Source of the DNA: Streptomyces eurythermus | Lineage (GTDB): Bacteria > Actinomycetota > Actinomycetes > Streptomycetales > Streptomycetaceae | Direction of reading: 5' to 3' | Assembly (NCBI RefSeq): GCF_014649115.1 | Contig: NZ_BMSK01000034.1 | Span: 1 to 60,278 of the forward strand | DNA length: 60,278 nucleotides | Shown: in pieces, positions 46,301-55,003 of the stretch | Position numbering within the stretch: the stretch's first letter is position 1 | Layout: each line of letters starts with the position of its first letter | The notes under the pieces: generated by a model | What the model saw: the letters and a program-made list of their open reading frames with translations, nothing else | Told to the model about the DNA's origin: nothing | Databases searched by the model: none | Translations under genes and position numbers: made by a program

Positions 46301-47795
46301 CCAGCTCGTGGACGGGCGCCGGCCGCGGGTCCGTTGCGGGCGCGGGGTTCCACGCGGTGAGAATGTGCCGTTCCTCTTCCGGGGTGAGCACGGGAAGCGC
46401 TCCTACCGCAAGGTCCGGGTCGGCGACCGCGGCGGTGAGGAAGGTGCGGTAGTGGGCGGCGAACGCCTCCACCGTCCGCCGGTCGAAGAGGTCGGTGCTG
46501 TACTCCAGCCGGGCCCGCAGCCGGTCACCGCTGCGGGTCAGGCTCATGGTGAGGTCGAACTTGGCGGTCGCGGTGTCCCCGGGCTCCATGCGGACGGTGC
46601 AGCCGGGCAGGACCAGTCCGGTCCCGTCCTCCTCGTGGTAGCTGAACATCAGCTGGAACAGCGGGTTGTGGGCGGGGTCGCGCTGCGGCCGCAGTTCCTC
46701 GACCAGCCGCTCGAAGGGCAGGTCCTGGTGGGCGACGGCGGCCCGGCTCTCGGCCCCGGCCCGTGCGACCAGCTCCCGGAAGGCAGGGTCGTCGTGGACG
46801 CCGATCCGCTGGACCACGGTGTTGGCGAAGAGGCCTATCAGGCGTTGCCAGTCGGCGTGCGGGCGGCCCGCGACCGGTGAGCCGACGATGACCTCCTCGG
46901 CACCGGTGTGTGCGTGCACGACGGCCGCGAACGCCGCCAGGAGGACGGCGAACAGGGTGGTCCCCCCGGTGCGGGCCAACTCCCGTGCCCGCTCGACGGC
47001 GTCGGAGGGCAGCCCGAGATCGACATGTCCGCCGCGGTGACTCTGCACGGGCGGCCGAGGCCGGTCGGCGGGCAGTGTGGCCAGCGCGGGCGCGCCGGCC
47101 AGCCGGCCCCGCCAGTAATCGAGCAGTTCGGCCAGCGGCCGGCCGGTGAGCAGTTCCTCCTGCCGCGCGGCGACGTGCCGGTACTGCGACGGCAGCGGCG
47201 CGGGCGGCGGAGTGTGCGGGTCCGGGCTCGCGAAACCGGCGTAGAAGGCGCCCAGTTCCTCGGCGAGCAGGTTGAGCGACCAGCCGTCGCAGGCGATGTG
47301 ATGCAGCGTCAGGCACAGCCGGTGCTCCCGCGGTGCCAGCCGCAGCAGCACCGGCCGGAGCATCAGGTCCGACTCCAGGTCGAACACCGTGCGGGCCTGC
47401 TCGGCACAGAGGCGGTCGGCCTCGGCCGCCGGGTCCGCGGACCCGGACACGTCGATCAGCTCGACGGGGACGGGGGCGGCCGGCCGGACGAACTGCCGGG
47501 GCACGCCGTCCACCGGACGGAACACCGAGCGCAGCACCTCGTGGCGTTCGACCACGGCGGTCAGCGCGCGCTCCAGGGCGGAACGGTCCAGCGGCCCGCT
47601 GATCCGGTAGGTCAGCGGGACCACGTAGACGGCGCTGCCGGGGTCCAGCTGGTGGAGGAACCACAGCCGCTGCTGCGGGTACGACAGGGGGTGGTGCCGC
47701 TCGCCGATCCGCTGGCGGAGTCTGGCCGCCAGCCGCGCCCGCCGTTGCTCGGGTGATTCCCCGGGGTGGTCCTGCGGTGCCGGATGCCGCGTCAT
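43332..47795 (-). CDS. NRPS module C-A-PCP with luciferase-like monooxygenase inside the A domain
   Basis: 1487 aa; both ends overlap neighbours by 4 bp. The C domain (about 30-470) has HHIACDGWSLNLL. The A domain begins near 480 (AYVIYTSGSTGRPKGVMVTH, SMSFDISVLELLWPL). It is then interrupted from about 732 to 1072 by an FMN-dependent luciferase-like monooxygenase of the MupA type (FSLFYFGGSPDHAG, FTAVWTPERHFHTFGGLYPN, GRAGISVASGWQPDDFVL). It resumes with GVTHLQCTPSLAGVL, LLVGGEALPG and NMYGPTEATVWAS. The PCP is DNFFERGGNSLLAVQ (about 1405). By eye the specificity residues read D-I-L-Q-L-G-M-V-W-K, close to glycine codes. The insert probably oxidises the bound residue, with FMNH2 from the reductase gene in this operon. 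Confidence 0.95.
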   Translation of the reverse strand: MTRHPAPQDHPGESPEQRRARLAARLRQRIGERHHPLSYPQQRLWFLHQLDPGSAVYVVPLTYRISGPLDRSALERALTAVVERHEVLRSVFRPVDGVPRQFVRPAAPVPVELIDVSGSADPAAEADRLCAEQARTVFDLESDLMLRPVLLRLAPREHRLCLTLHHIACDGWSLNLLAEELGAFYAGFASPDPHTPPPAPLPSQYRHVAARQEELLTGRPLAELLDYWRGRLAGAPALATLPADRPRPPVQSHRGGHVDLGLPSDAVERARELARTGGTTLFAVLLAAFAAVVHAHTGAEEVIVGSPVAGRPHADWQRLIGLFANTVVQRIGVHDDPAFRELVARAGAESRAAVAHQDLPFERLVEELRPQRDPAHNPLFQLMFSYHEEDGTGLVLPGCTVRMEPGDTATAKFDLTMSLTRSGDRLRARLEYSTDLFDRRTVEAFAAHYRTFLTAAVADPDLAVGALPVLTPEEERHILTAWNPAPATDPRPAPVHELVRRQARRTPDAVAVLAAARDGGAPLTYRELDRRSDELAGRLRAAGVRADTPVGVCLDRSPQLVVALLAVLKAGGAYLPLDPAYPARRLAFMVEDSRTPLVVTRRGLVDRLPGTSATPLLTDDPAPRDAAADREVPAPAGGDRLAYVIYTSGSTGRPKGVMVTHTNLSWFLSAMDRRLEDAGPGATWLAVTSMSFDISVLELLWPLTRGHRIVVRGDEPTAVTAGTGGAPVTAADQARAVGFSLFYFGGSPDHAGASDAYRLLLEGARFADAHGFTAVWTPERHFHTFGGLYPNPAVTAAAVAAVTERVAVRAGSVVLPLHDTLRVAEEWAVVDHLSGGRAGISVASGWQPDDFVLAPDRYHDRKERMLKALTELRSLWRGGTVTRRNGTGKDSEVRIFPPPLQPELPVWITSARSPETFRLAGEAGAGLLTHLLGHTAEQLAGKIRLYREAWREAGHPGDGHVSLMLHTFVGTDTDAVRETVRAPLCAYIKSSFDLLSGLGGALGQESDPRLLPEAELDALVERAFERFFETSGLFGTPEHCADVVDRLKGAGADEIACLIDFGVPPEKVLAALEFLPRVRELSEDRRRRALADEPIGRQLVRHGVTHLQCTPSLAGVLAADPGARDALAGLDRLLVGGEALPGPLARDLAGLLPGRAYNMYGPTEATVWASSAVIDETGPVTIGTSLSAARAHVVDARLRPAPLGSPGELLLGGPGIVRGYLGRPALTAERFLPDRFAGDGGRLYRTGDLVRRRADGHLEFLGRLDQQVKLHGHRIEPGEIENVLREHPGVRAAAVTVRGEGNHARIVAYCVVGATAEGAPDPAELTAHTAGALPAHMVPAEIVLLDALPLTPNGKVDKAALPAPRPRGTASGEPPGNELERRTAEVLTGVLRVERLGVTDNFFERGGNSLLAVQARTRLQPVLGEHLTLVDIFRHPTVRALAAAFADAADGDAAARGGLRDAARRRAARQAQARGRHGKLRRERRDT

Positions 47796-50700
47796 CGTTC
47801 GACCTCGCTGTCAGCCATGTCCGCCAGGAGCCGGGCCACTTCGTCGTCGGAGAGTTCGTCGAGCCGGGCGAGCAGCCGCTCGTCGTCGGTGGGGTCGTGC
47901 GCCGGGGCGCCGTCGCGGGGCGCGGCGGTCACCTCGGCGGCCAGCCGCGCCACCGTGGGCTCGGCGAGGAAGCGGCTGAGCGGTACGCGTACGCCGAAGT
48001 GCTCGCCGACTCCCGCCACCAGCCGCATCGCGAGCAGGGAGTTGCCGCCCAGGGTGAAGAAGTCGTCGGTGGCGCCGACGGAGGAGTGGCCGAGCAGTTC
48101 CGCCATCCGCTCGGCGACGGTGCCCTCGGTCGGGTTGCGGGGGGCGACCCGCCGCGTGGCGGAGGGCGCGGCCCTCGTGACCGCGGGCAGGGCCGCACGG
48201 TCGATCTTGCCGCTCGGGGTGAGCGGCATGGACGGCGGGAACCCGTACGCGGCGGGCAGCAGGTAGGCCGGCAGCACGGCCGCCAGGAACGTGCGCAGGT
48301 CCGCGGCGGACGGTGCCTCGGTGCCCGGCGGCGGGGTGACGTACGCGACCAGCCGGCGTCCCGCCGGGCCGTCGTCGACGACGACCGCGGCCTGGCCGAC
48401 CGCCGGGTGGCGGGTGAGCGTGGCCTCCAGTTCCCGGGGCTCCACCCGGTAGCCGCGGATCTTGACCTGGTCGTCGGCGCGGCCGAGGAAGTCCAGGTCC
48501 CCGTCGGAGCGCCGGCGGACGAGGTCGCCGGTGCGGTACATGCGCGAGCCGTCGGCGGCGAACGGGTCGGGCAGGAAGCGCTCGGCCGTGGCCCCCGGCC
48601 GCGCCGCGTACCCGCGGGCCACGCCGGGCCCGCCGATGTACAGCTCGCCCGGGACGCCGGGCGGTACGAGACCGAGCCGGGCGTCGAGCACGTAGGCCGT
48701 GGTGTGGGCGATGGGCCGTCCGATGGGGACCGAGGCGGCTCCGGCGGGGACCGTGCGGATGCGGTGGCACACCGCGAAGGTGGTGGTCTCGGTGGGCCCG
48801 TAGCCGTTGCTGAGGGCGGCGGGCCGGCGGTCCGGGGCCTGTTCCAGCAGGGCGCGCACCCGCCCGGGGTGCAGGGCGTCCCCGCCGACGATCAGGTGTC
48901 CCAGACCGGCGAACGTGTCGGGGTGCCGGTTCATCACCTCGTTGAACAGGGCGGAGGTGAGGAACATGGCGGTGATCCCGTGACGGCGCAGCGCCTGCCG
49001 CAGTCCGCCGGGGGAGAGCAGTTCGTCCGTGTCGACGACGCACACGCAGCCGCCGTGCAGCAGCGCCCCCCACAGTTCGTAGGTGAGCGCGTCGAACGAG
49101 GCGTCGGCCACCTGGGCGATGCGCTCGTGCGGGCCGAAGTCGGCGTAGTCGGCGCCGCACACCAGCCGCAGCACCGCGCGGTGGGGCACCATCACGCCCT
49201 TGGGACGCCCGGTGGAGCCGGAGGTGAACAGGATGTACGCCAGGCTGTCCGCGGTGGCCCGCGACTCGGGCGGCCCGGGCGGTACGGCGGCCAGCTCGTC
49301 CTCGCCGAACGTCAGGACCCGCGCGCTCGTGCCGTCCCCGAGCCTGGACCGCAGGCCGGGGCGGGTGAGCACCAGGGGCGCCGTGGTGTCCTCCAGCATG
49401 GCCTCCAGCCGCGCCGCGGGGTACCGGGGGTCGAGCGGCACATAGGCCCCGCCCGCCTTCGTCACCGCGAGCAGCGCCGTCACCATCTCCTCGCCCCGGT
49501 CGAACAGGACGCCCACGGGGACGTCACGGTCCACTCCGGCGGCCCGCAGCAGCCGCGCCGTGCGGTTGGCCCGATCCTCCAGTTCCGCGTAGGTCACGGT
49601 GCGGTCGCCGTGGACGAGCGCGGGGGCGTCGGGGTGCCGGTCCGCGCACCGCGCGAACAGCTCGGGAAGGGTCAGCCCGGCGGGGTACGGGGTGTCCGCT
49701 CCCCGGGCCGCCCCGAGCACCTCGGCCTCGGCCGCCGGGGTGAGCAGGCCGACCCGGTCGACGGGTGTGTCGGGGGCGTCCAGGGCGTGGTCCAGCAGGG
49801 TGAGGTAGCTGTCCACGAGGGCGCGCATGGTGGCCGCGTCGAACAGGTCCGTGGCGTACTCCCACAGGAGGGTGACGGAGTCGTCGCCGGTGCCGTCCCC
49901 GGTGCCCGCGACGCCGTGTCCGGCGCGCTGTTCGGCGCGTGGCAGCACCACCACGTTGAGGTCGGTCTTCGCCGACTCGTTGTGCAACTCCCGTACGGTT
50001 CCGCTCAGTCCGGCGAAGCGCAGGTCGGGGATGTGGGAGTCGTGGAAGCTGAACATGACCTGGAACAGGGGATTGCGTGACGGGTCGCGCGGCAGGCGCA
50101 GTGCTTCCACGAGCCGGTCGAGGGGGACGTCCTGCCATTCGTGGGCACGCGCCGTGGTGGTGTGCACCTGGCGCACCAGCTCCCGGAAGGTGGGTGCCGC
50201 GGACAGATCGACGCGCAGCGGCAGGGTGTTGACGACCATGCCGATGAGGTTCTCGACCTCGGTGAGCCGCCGGTTGGCCACACCGGTGCCGACGACCAGG
50301 TCGCCCTGTCCGCTGTACCGGCTCAGTACGGCGGCGAAGCCGCTGAGCATGGTGGTGTAGAGGGTCACGGACGAGGCACGGCTGAACGCCCGCAGCCGGC
50401 GGGTGAGCGGCCCGGGCAGTTCCACGCGCAGCGCGGAGCCGGTGAAACTCTGCGCGCGGGGCCGGGGCCGGTCCGTGGGCAGTTCCAACGCCGGTGGTAC
50501 GCCGTCGAGTTCGGCGGTCCAGTGCGCGAGGTGGGCGTCCAGGACGTCACCGGACAGCCAGGAGCGCTGCCACAGGGCGAAGTCCGCGTAGCTCGGGAGG
50601 TCCTCGCGGGCGGCGGGGACGCGTCCGGCCGCGAGGTCGGTGTAGACGCCGCGCAGTTCCCGGAGGAACAGGGCGAAGGACCAGCCGTCGTGGACGAGGT

Positions 50701-52900
50701 GGTGTTCGACGTGGACGAGGGTGTGGTCGTCGCAGGCGTGCCGGATCAGGACCCAGCGGGCGAGGGGCGGCGCGCCGAGGTCGAACGCCGGCCGCACCGT
50801 GTCCCGGACGGTCTGCTCGGTGCGCCGTGCCCGCTCGTCCTCCGGCAGGCCGGACAGGTCGACGAGCGGCAACCGGACCCGCATGGGCGGCTGCCGGAAC
50901 TGCCGGGGCGCTCCGTCCACTTCGCGGTACGCCATCCGGAAGACGTCGTGGCGCCGCACGATCTCCGTGAGGGTGGCCGCGAGCAGGCGGTCGTCGAGCG
51001 GACCGCGCAGACGCAGGGTCGCCTGGGCGTTGTAGGCGAGGTTGCCGGGGGCCAACTGCTCCAGGTACCAGATGCGTTCCTGCGGGAAGGACAGCGGCAC
51101 CCCCTCGCCGTCCGCGACGCCCGCCGGGGTGAGGGGCGGCACGGGCGGCGCGGTCCGGCGTGTGCCGCCGTCGGGGTCCCGGCCGGGCGTGCCGGTCTCC
51201 TCGTCGAGGTGGCGGGCCATGGCGCGTACCGTCGCGGCCTCGTACAGGGTCCGCAGGGACAGGTTCCTGCCCAGTTCCTCACGGACCCGGGCGGCGAAGC
51301 GGCCGGCGAGGAGGGAGTGCCCGCCGAGCGCGAAGAAGTCGGCGCCGGCCGGGACCGGGCCCCGGCCCAGCAGATCGCCGAGGATGCGGCAGAGATCCCG
51401 CTCCGTGGGCGTGGCGGGCGGGTCGGCGCTCGCCGGGACCTGCCCGAGGGCGGGCGCGGGCAGCCGGGCACGGTCGATCTTTCCGCTCGGGGTGAGCGGC
51501 ATCCGCTCCAGTACGACGACGGCGGCGGGCAGCAGATGGGCGGGCAGCCGCCCGGCGAGGTACCGCCGCAACCGCTCGGCGCCGAGCCCGGCGCCCGTGG
51601 CGTAGCCGACGAGTTCGGGCCCCGCGTGGGTCTCCCGGACGGTCACCACCGCGTCCGTCACGTCGGGATGCTCGGCGAGGTGGTGGGCGATCTCGTCCGG
51701 CTCGACGCGGAAGCCGCGGATCTTGACCTGGTGATCGATGCGGCCCAGGAACTCCAGCGCTCCGTCCGGGTGCCGGACCACGCGGTCCCCGGTGCGGTAG
51801 ACCCGTCTGCCGGGGGCGAGCGGATCGGGGACGAAGCGTTCCGCGGTCATGCCGGGCCGGCCGCGGTAGCCCCGGGCCACGCCGTCGCCGCCGACGACGA
51901 GTTCGCCGGGTGTCCCGTCGGGCAGCGGGCGCATGCGGTCGTCGACGACGAGGGCGTGCGCGCCGGGGACCGGCGTGCCGATGCGGGGCTTGCCGCCGCC
52001 CGGCGCGAGTTCGGCGACGGTGGCCCACACGGTGGTCTCGGTGGGACCGTACGCGTTGAACACGCGCCGGCCGGGCAGCCAGCGCTCCGCCAGGTGTTCG
52101 GGCAGCGCCTCGCCCGCGCAGATCAGCACGGCCAGGTCCGGCAGCCCGGCGGCCGGCAGGGTGGCCAGCACGGACGGCGGCAGCGTGACGCGGGTGATCC
52201 GCAGCTCGCGCAGGGCCCGGACGAGCTCCGGGCCGGGAGGTATGTCCTCGCGGGCGGCGAGGACGAGTGTCGCCCCGGCCGACAGGGCCATGACCACCTC
52301 GAACACGGACGCGTCGAAGCTGCTCGGCGCGAACTGCAGGACCCGGTCCCCGGGCGCCGTCCCGAACGTCCGCGCCTGCGCACGGGCGAGGTGCGCAAGG
52401 CCCCGGTGGGTGAGTTCGACGCCCTTGGGGCGGCCGGTGGAACCGGAGGTGTAGATGACGTAGGCGAGGTCGTCCGGGCGCACCCGGACGCGGGGGGCGG
52501 AGCCGGGGCGGGGGGCGGCGGACACCACCGCGGGGTCGAGGAACCCGGCCTTCCCGGCGGGCAGTCGCGCGGCCGTCGGCGCGTCCGCGATCACCAGCCG
52601 GACCCCCGAGTCCTCGATCATGTACGACAGCCGCTCGGCGGGGTAGCCCGGGTCCAGCGGCAGCCAGGCCGCTCCGGCCCGCAGCACGGCCAGCAGCGCC
52701 GCCGGGAAGTCGGGGGAGGCGCTCAGCGCCACTCCGACGAGGCTGCCGGCCGTGACCCCGCGCGCGGTCAGCTCGGCGGCGAGCGCCGCCGAACGGGCGT
52801 CCAGCTCCCGGTAGGTGATCCGCCGCCCGCGGTACTCCACGGCGACGGCGTCGCCGCCGGCCGCGGCGACGACGTCCTCGAAGATCTCGCAGAAATTCAT
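47792..52900 (-). CDS. Bimodular NRPS: A-PCP-C-A-PCP (loading and first extension)
   Basis: 1702 aa from the ATG at 52900. There is no N-terminal C domain, so A1 loads the first residue. A1: VIYTSGSTGRPKGVELTHRG, FDASVFEVVMAL and NAYGPTETTVWAT; hand-read code D-A-F-T-I-A-A-V-W-K, like Phe or another aromatic. PCP1 is DFFALGGHSLLAGRF (about 530). The C domain has HHLVHDGWSFALF (about 735) and no sign of epimerisation. A2: SFDALTYELWGALL, LIVGGDALHPG and NGYGPTETTTFA; code D-A-Y-F-I-G-G-T-F-K, near Val codes. PCP2 is DDFFTLGGNSLLAMRL (about 1620), and a short acidic C-terminal tail probably docks to the next NRPS. Codes are manual and need confirmation. Confidence 0.95.
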   Translation of the reverse strand: MNFCEIFEDVVAAAGGDAVAVEYRGRRITYRELDARSAALAAELTARGVTAGSLVGVALSASPDFPAALLAVLRAGAAWLPLDPGYPAERLSYMIEDSGVRLVIADAPTAARLPAGKAGFLDPAVVSAAPRPGSAPRVRVRPDDLAYVIYTSGSTGRPKGVELTHRGLAHLARAQARTFGTAPGDRVLQFAPSSFDASVFEVVMALSAGATLVLAAREDIPPGPELVRALRELRITRVTLPPSVLATLPAAGLPDLAVLICAGEALPEHLAERWLPGRRVFNAYGPTETTVWATVAELAPGGGKPRIGTPVPGAHALVVDDRMRPLPDGTPGELVVGGDGVARGYRGRPGMTAERFVPDPLAPGRRVYRTGDRVVRHPDGALEFLGRIDHQVKIRGFRVEPDEIAHHLAEHPDVTDAVVTVRETHAGPELVGYATGAGLGAERLRRYLAGRLPAHLLPAAVVVLERMPLTPSGKIDRARLPAPALGQVPASADPPATPTERDLCRILGDLLGRGPVPAGADFFALGGHSLLAGRFAARVREELGRNLSLRTLYEAATVRAMARHLDEETGTPGRDPDGGTRRTAPPVPPLTPAGVADGEGVPLSFPQERIWYLEQLAPGNLAYNAQATLRLRGPLDDRLLAATLTEIVRRHDVFRMAYREVDGAPRQFRQPPMRVRLPLVDLSGLPEDERARRTEQTVRDTVRPAFDLGAPPLARWVLIRHACDDHTLVHVEHHLVHDGWSFALFLRELRGVYTDLAAGRVPAAREDLPSYADFALWQRSWLSGDVLDAHLAHWTAELDGVPPALELPTDRPRPRAQSFTGSALRVELPGPLTRRLRAFSRASSVTLYTTMLSGFAAVLSRYSGQGDLVVGTGVANRRLTEVENLIGMVVNTLPLRVDLSAAPTFRELVRQVHTTTARAHEWQDVPLDRLVEALRLPRDPSRNPLFQVMFSFHDSHIPDLRFAGLSGTVRELHNESAKTDLNVVVLPRAEQRAGHGVAGTGDGTGDDSVTLLWEYATDLFDAATMRALVDSYLTLLDHALDAPDTPVDRVGLLTPAAEAEVLGAARGADTPYPAGLTLPELFARCADRHPDAPALVHGDRTVTYAELEDRANRTARLLRAAGVDRDVPVGVLFDRGEEMVTALLAVTKAGGAYVPLDPRYPAARLEAMLEDTTAPLVLTRPGLRSRLGDGTSARVLTFGEDELAAVPPGPPESRATADSLAYILFTSGSTGRPKGVMVPHRAVLRLVCGADYADFGPHERIAQVADASFDALTYELWGALLHGGCVCVVDTDELLSPGGLRQALRRHGITAMFLTSALFNEVMNRHPDTFAGLGHLIVGGDALHPGRVRALLEQAPDRRPAALSNGYGPTETTTFAVCHRIRTVPAGAASVPIGRPIAHTTAYVLDARLGLVPPGVPGELYIGGPGVARGYAARPGATAERFLPDPFAADGSRMYRTGDLVRRRSDGDLDFLGRADDQVKIRGYRVEPRELEATLTRHPAVGQAAVVVDDGPAGRRLVAYVTPPPGTEAPSAADLRTFLAAVLPAYLLPAAYGFPPSMPLTPSGKIDRAALPAVTRAAPSATRRVAPRNPTEGTVAERMAELLGHSSVGATDDFFTLGGNSLLAMRLVAGVGEHFGVRVPLSRFLAEPTVARLAAEVTAAPRDGAPAHDPTDDERLLARLDELSDDEVARLLADMADSEVER

Positions 52901-53832
52901 CCCTGGTCCGTTCCCGCGGCACCGGCGACGGCTTCCTCCGGCGCACCCGCATTCGGCTTCGTATCCCTGGGCTCGTCGAAGTACCAGCGAGCTCTGCCCG
53001 GTTCCACGACCAATCGAGAGGTGTCTCCGAAAACGTATTCCGCGGCGCCCGGAAATTGCTCCCCGGTGTTATCGGCCGTGGCCATCTCTATTTCCGTCAC
53101 GCGTTCCGCCGGTCCGTCCGCGAACACCATCTCCAGCCGCAGCCCGTACCCCTCGACGCACAGCCCGCCGGGCAGGGGGGCCACGGTGTAGCCGAACGCG
53201 GCAAGGGCCTCGGCGACGGTCCGGGCCCGCTCGGGCCGCAGGGCGAGGGTCACGCCCACGATGTCCCGCAGCAGCCAGGAGCCGTCGTCCGGGGCCCCCA
53301 GCGCCGCGTCCAGGTAGGCGCCGCGGCCGAGCGCGCCGCCGGGTCCCGGCCGGGCGCCGAGCGAGGTGAAGTACTCGGGCGTGACCTCGTTGAGGAAGAG
53401 CAGAACGGGGCTCGCCTCGCCCAGCCCCACGTTGATCAGGTGGTACCAGGGCCGCCGCTCGCCGCCCTGTTCGTCGGCGCGTCGCACCAGGTCGTACTGG
53501 TGACGCACGGTCCCGGTGGCGTCGAGCAGGTCACGTGCGGCCTTCGAGGAGCCGGGTTCCTCGAAGGAGAAGACGAGGCCCGCGGTGATCGGCGACGCGC
53601 TCGGCAGTGACGTGCCGAAGCACTCGACGAGCGTGTTGCGGCCGGCGACGCCGAGCGTGGAGTACTGCCCCGCCAGGGAACTGTCGGCTTCCTTGCGCTT
53701 GGTCCGGCCGAAGCGCCGTACGAGGAAGGAACTGGCGGCCGCGGAACGGTAGGCCGCCTCGTCCAGCAGGACCATGACGTGATCGAGGCGGGGCACGGGG
53801 CGCCTGCCGTCCGTTGCTGATCCGGTCGTCAC
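52897..53832 (-). CDS. DUF5829 (VOC-like) protein, first gene of the NRPS operon
   Basis: 311 aa. The GTG at 53832 has GGAG upstream and its stop overlaps the NRPS start (ATGA). It begins PRLDHVMVLLDEAAYRSAAA, then FGRTKRKEADSSLAGQYSTL and GRNTLVECFG, which I recognise as DUF5829, a family with a vicinal-oxygen-chelate-like layout. A second beta-alpha repeat starts at DIVGVTLALRPERARTVAEA. The family role is unknown. Being first in a strictly coupled operon suggests a role in biosynthesis or self-protection (binding of the product, as in other VOC resistance proteins). Confidence 0.82.
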   Translation of the reverse strand: MTTGSATDGRRPVPRLDHVMVLLDEAAYRSAAASSFLVRRFGRTKRKEADSSLAGQYSTLGVAGRNTLVECFGTSLPSASPITAGLVFSFEEPGSSKAARDLLDATGTVRHQYDLVRRADEQGGERRPWYHLINVGLGEASPVLLFLNEVTPEYFTSLGARPGPGGALGRGAYLDAALGAPDDGSWLLRDIVGVTLALRPERARTVAEALAAFGYTVAPLPGGLCVEGYGLRLEMVFADGPAERVTEIEMATADNTGEQFPGAAEYVFGDTSRLVVEPGRARWYFDEPRDTKPNAGAPEEAVAGAAGTDQG

Positions 53833-53922
53833 TCATTCACTCCGATCGGCCGTCGCCCAGGATTCGCCCGGGTGGAACCCGGTGCGAGGAGTCTTGCCGT
53901 ACCGGTGCCGCGGGCATCATTG

Positions 53923-53962
53923 GGGGAATCCCGGGATACCCCTGGGTCACCCCCTGGGTCAC
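53923..53962. promoter_or_regulatory. Operator cluster between the NRPS operon and the SARP gene
   Basis: Two adjoining 10-mers, GGGGAATCCC (53923-53932) and GGGATACCCC (53933-53942), each differ by one base from GGGAWWTCCC. They run into a perfect tandem repeat CCCCTGGGTCAC (53939-53950 and 53951-53962). The whole lies in the 252-bp gap between the leftward core operon (53832) and the rightward SARP gene (54085). SARP proteins bind short direct repeats, so this is the best candidate for the main control site. Confidence 0.6.
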
Positions 53963-54084
53963 CCCCCGGCCCGGGCCCCTGTACGGCCCTCCCTGTTTCG
54001 ACCCTGGGAGGATCCGGGAGTGCTTGACGCCCATTCTTTTCGGCGACCACCATCGAATTACCCGCCGAACTACCGAGGAGAGCC

Positions 54085-54921
54085 GTGCGCATAGAGATTC
54101 TCGGCACCGTCTCTGTGTACGTGGACGAGCGCGAGCGCCCGATCAAGGCCCACAAAGTGCGCGCTCTCCTCGCCACCCTGGCGCTGGACGCCGGCCGCTC
54201 GGTGTCGAACGTGGAACTGGCGGACGAGCTGTGGTCGGACCAGCCGCTCGGCAACGTACAGAACGCCCTCCAGGCGCACGCCGCGCGGTTGCGCAAGGTC
54301 CTCGACGGACCCAAGCGACGGCCCGGCGACGAGACGGTCCTGCGCACCGTGCAGGGCGGATACGTCCTGCACGTACCCGGCGACCGCGTCGACGCCAACC
54401 GGTTCCTGGAACTGGCGGGCCAGGGAGCCGCCGCCCTGCGGGTCGACCCGCGACGGGCGGTACGGCTGCTGGAGTCCGCGCTCCGGCTGTGGCGCGGCCC
54501 CGCGCTGCTGGACGCCGGCGACGGGCTGCGCTGCCGGGCCGGGGCGGCGCTGTACGAGGAGCGCCGGCTCGCGGTGTGCGAGAACCTCGCGTTCGCCCGG
54601 CTCGTCGTGGGCGACGCCGGGCAGGCCGCGGCCGAACTGCGCCGCCTGGAGACGGAACACCCCTTGCACGAACGGTTCTGCGAACTGCTGATGATCGCGC
54701 TGTACCAACTGGGGCGCCAGGGCGAGGCGCTGCACACCTACCACCGCATCCGTGAACGCCTCGACCGGGAACTCGGACTGGAACCGAGCGCGCCGCTGCG
54801 CGCCCGGCACACCGAGATCCTCGCCCAGCGCCAGGTGCTCACCCTGATGCCCACGCACGCCCGCGCCGGCGGCCCCGTGCTCACGGTCCCGGCCGCCCCG
54901 GCCTGGCCGCGCTCCGCCTGA
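54085..54921 (+). CDS. SARP-family pathway activator
   Basis: 278 aa. The GTG at 54085 follows GAGGAGAGCC. The OmpR-like winged-helix DNA-binding domain covers about 1-95 (IEILGTVSVYVDERERPIKA, KVRALLATLALDAGRSVSNV, ELADELWSD, ALQAHAARLRKVL, GGYVLHV). The bacterial transcriptional-activator domain follows (about 100-250: DANRFLELAGQGAAAL, EHPLHERFCELLMIALYQLG, RIRERLDRELGLEPSAPLR). Small SARPs of this size are typical cluster-situated activators. It is divergent from the NRPS operon and precedes the ACP/KS/GMC genes. Confidence 0.95.
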   Translation: MRIEILGTVSVYVDERERPIKAHKVRALLATLALDAGRSVSNVELADELWSDQPLGNVQNALQAHAARLRKVLDGPKRRPGDETVLRTVQGGYVLHVPGDRVDANRFLELAGQGAAALRVDPRRAVRLLESALRLWRGPALLDAGDGLRCRAGAALYEERRLAVCENLAFARLVVGDAGQAAAELRRLETEHPLHERFCELLMIALYQLGRQGEALHTYHRIRERLDRELGLEPSAPLRARHTEILAQRQVLTLMPTHARAGGPVLTVPAAPAWPRSA

Positions 54922-55003
54922 ACACCCCGCGCGGGCCCCCGGTCCCGCGACGGCCGCCGCCCCGCGGGCCCCGACCCGTCGTTCTCACACCCCTGGAGCA
55001 ACC

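Noticed and set aside
47792..52900. Epimerisation or thioesterase domain at the NRPS end
   Set aside because: After the second PCP only about 70 mostly acidic residues follow; release is by the reductase domain in the PKS protein.
53531..53836. Minus-strand frame starting with an ATG at 53836
   Set aside because: It overlaps the DUF5829 gene in another frame; the GTG at 53832 opens the family-like sequence with a proper ribosome site.
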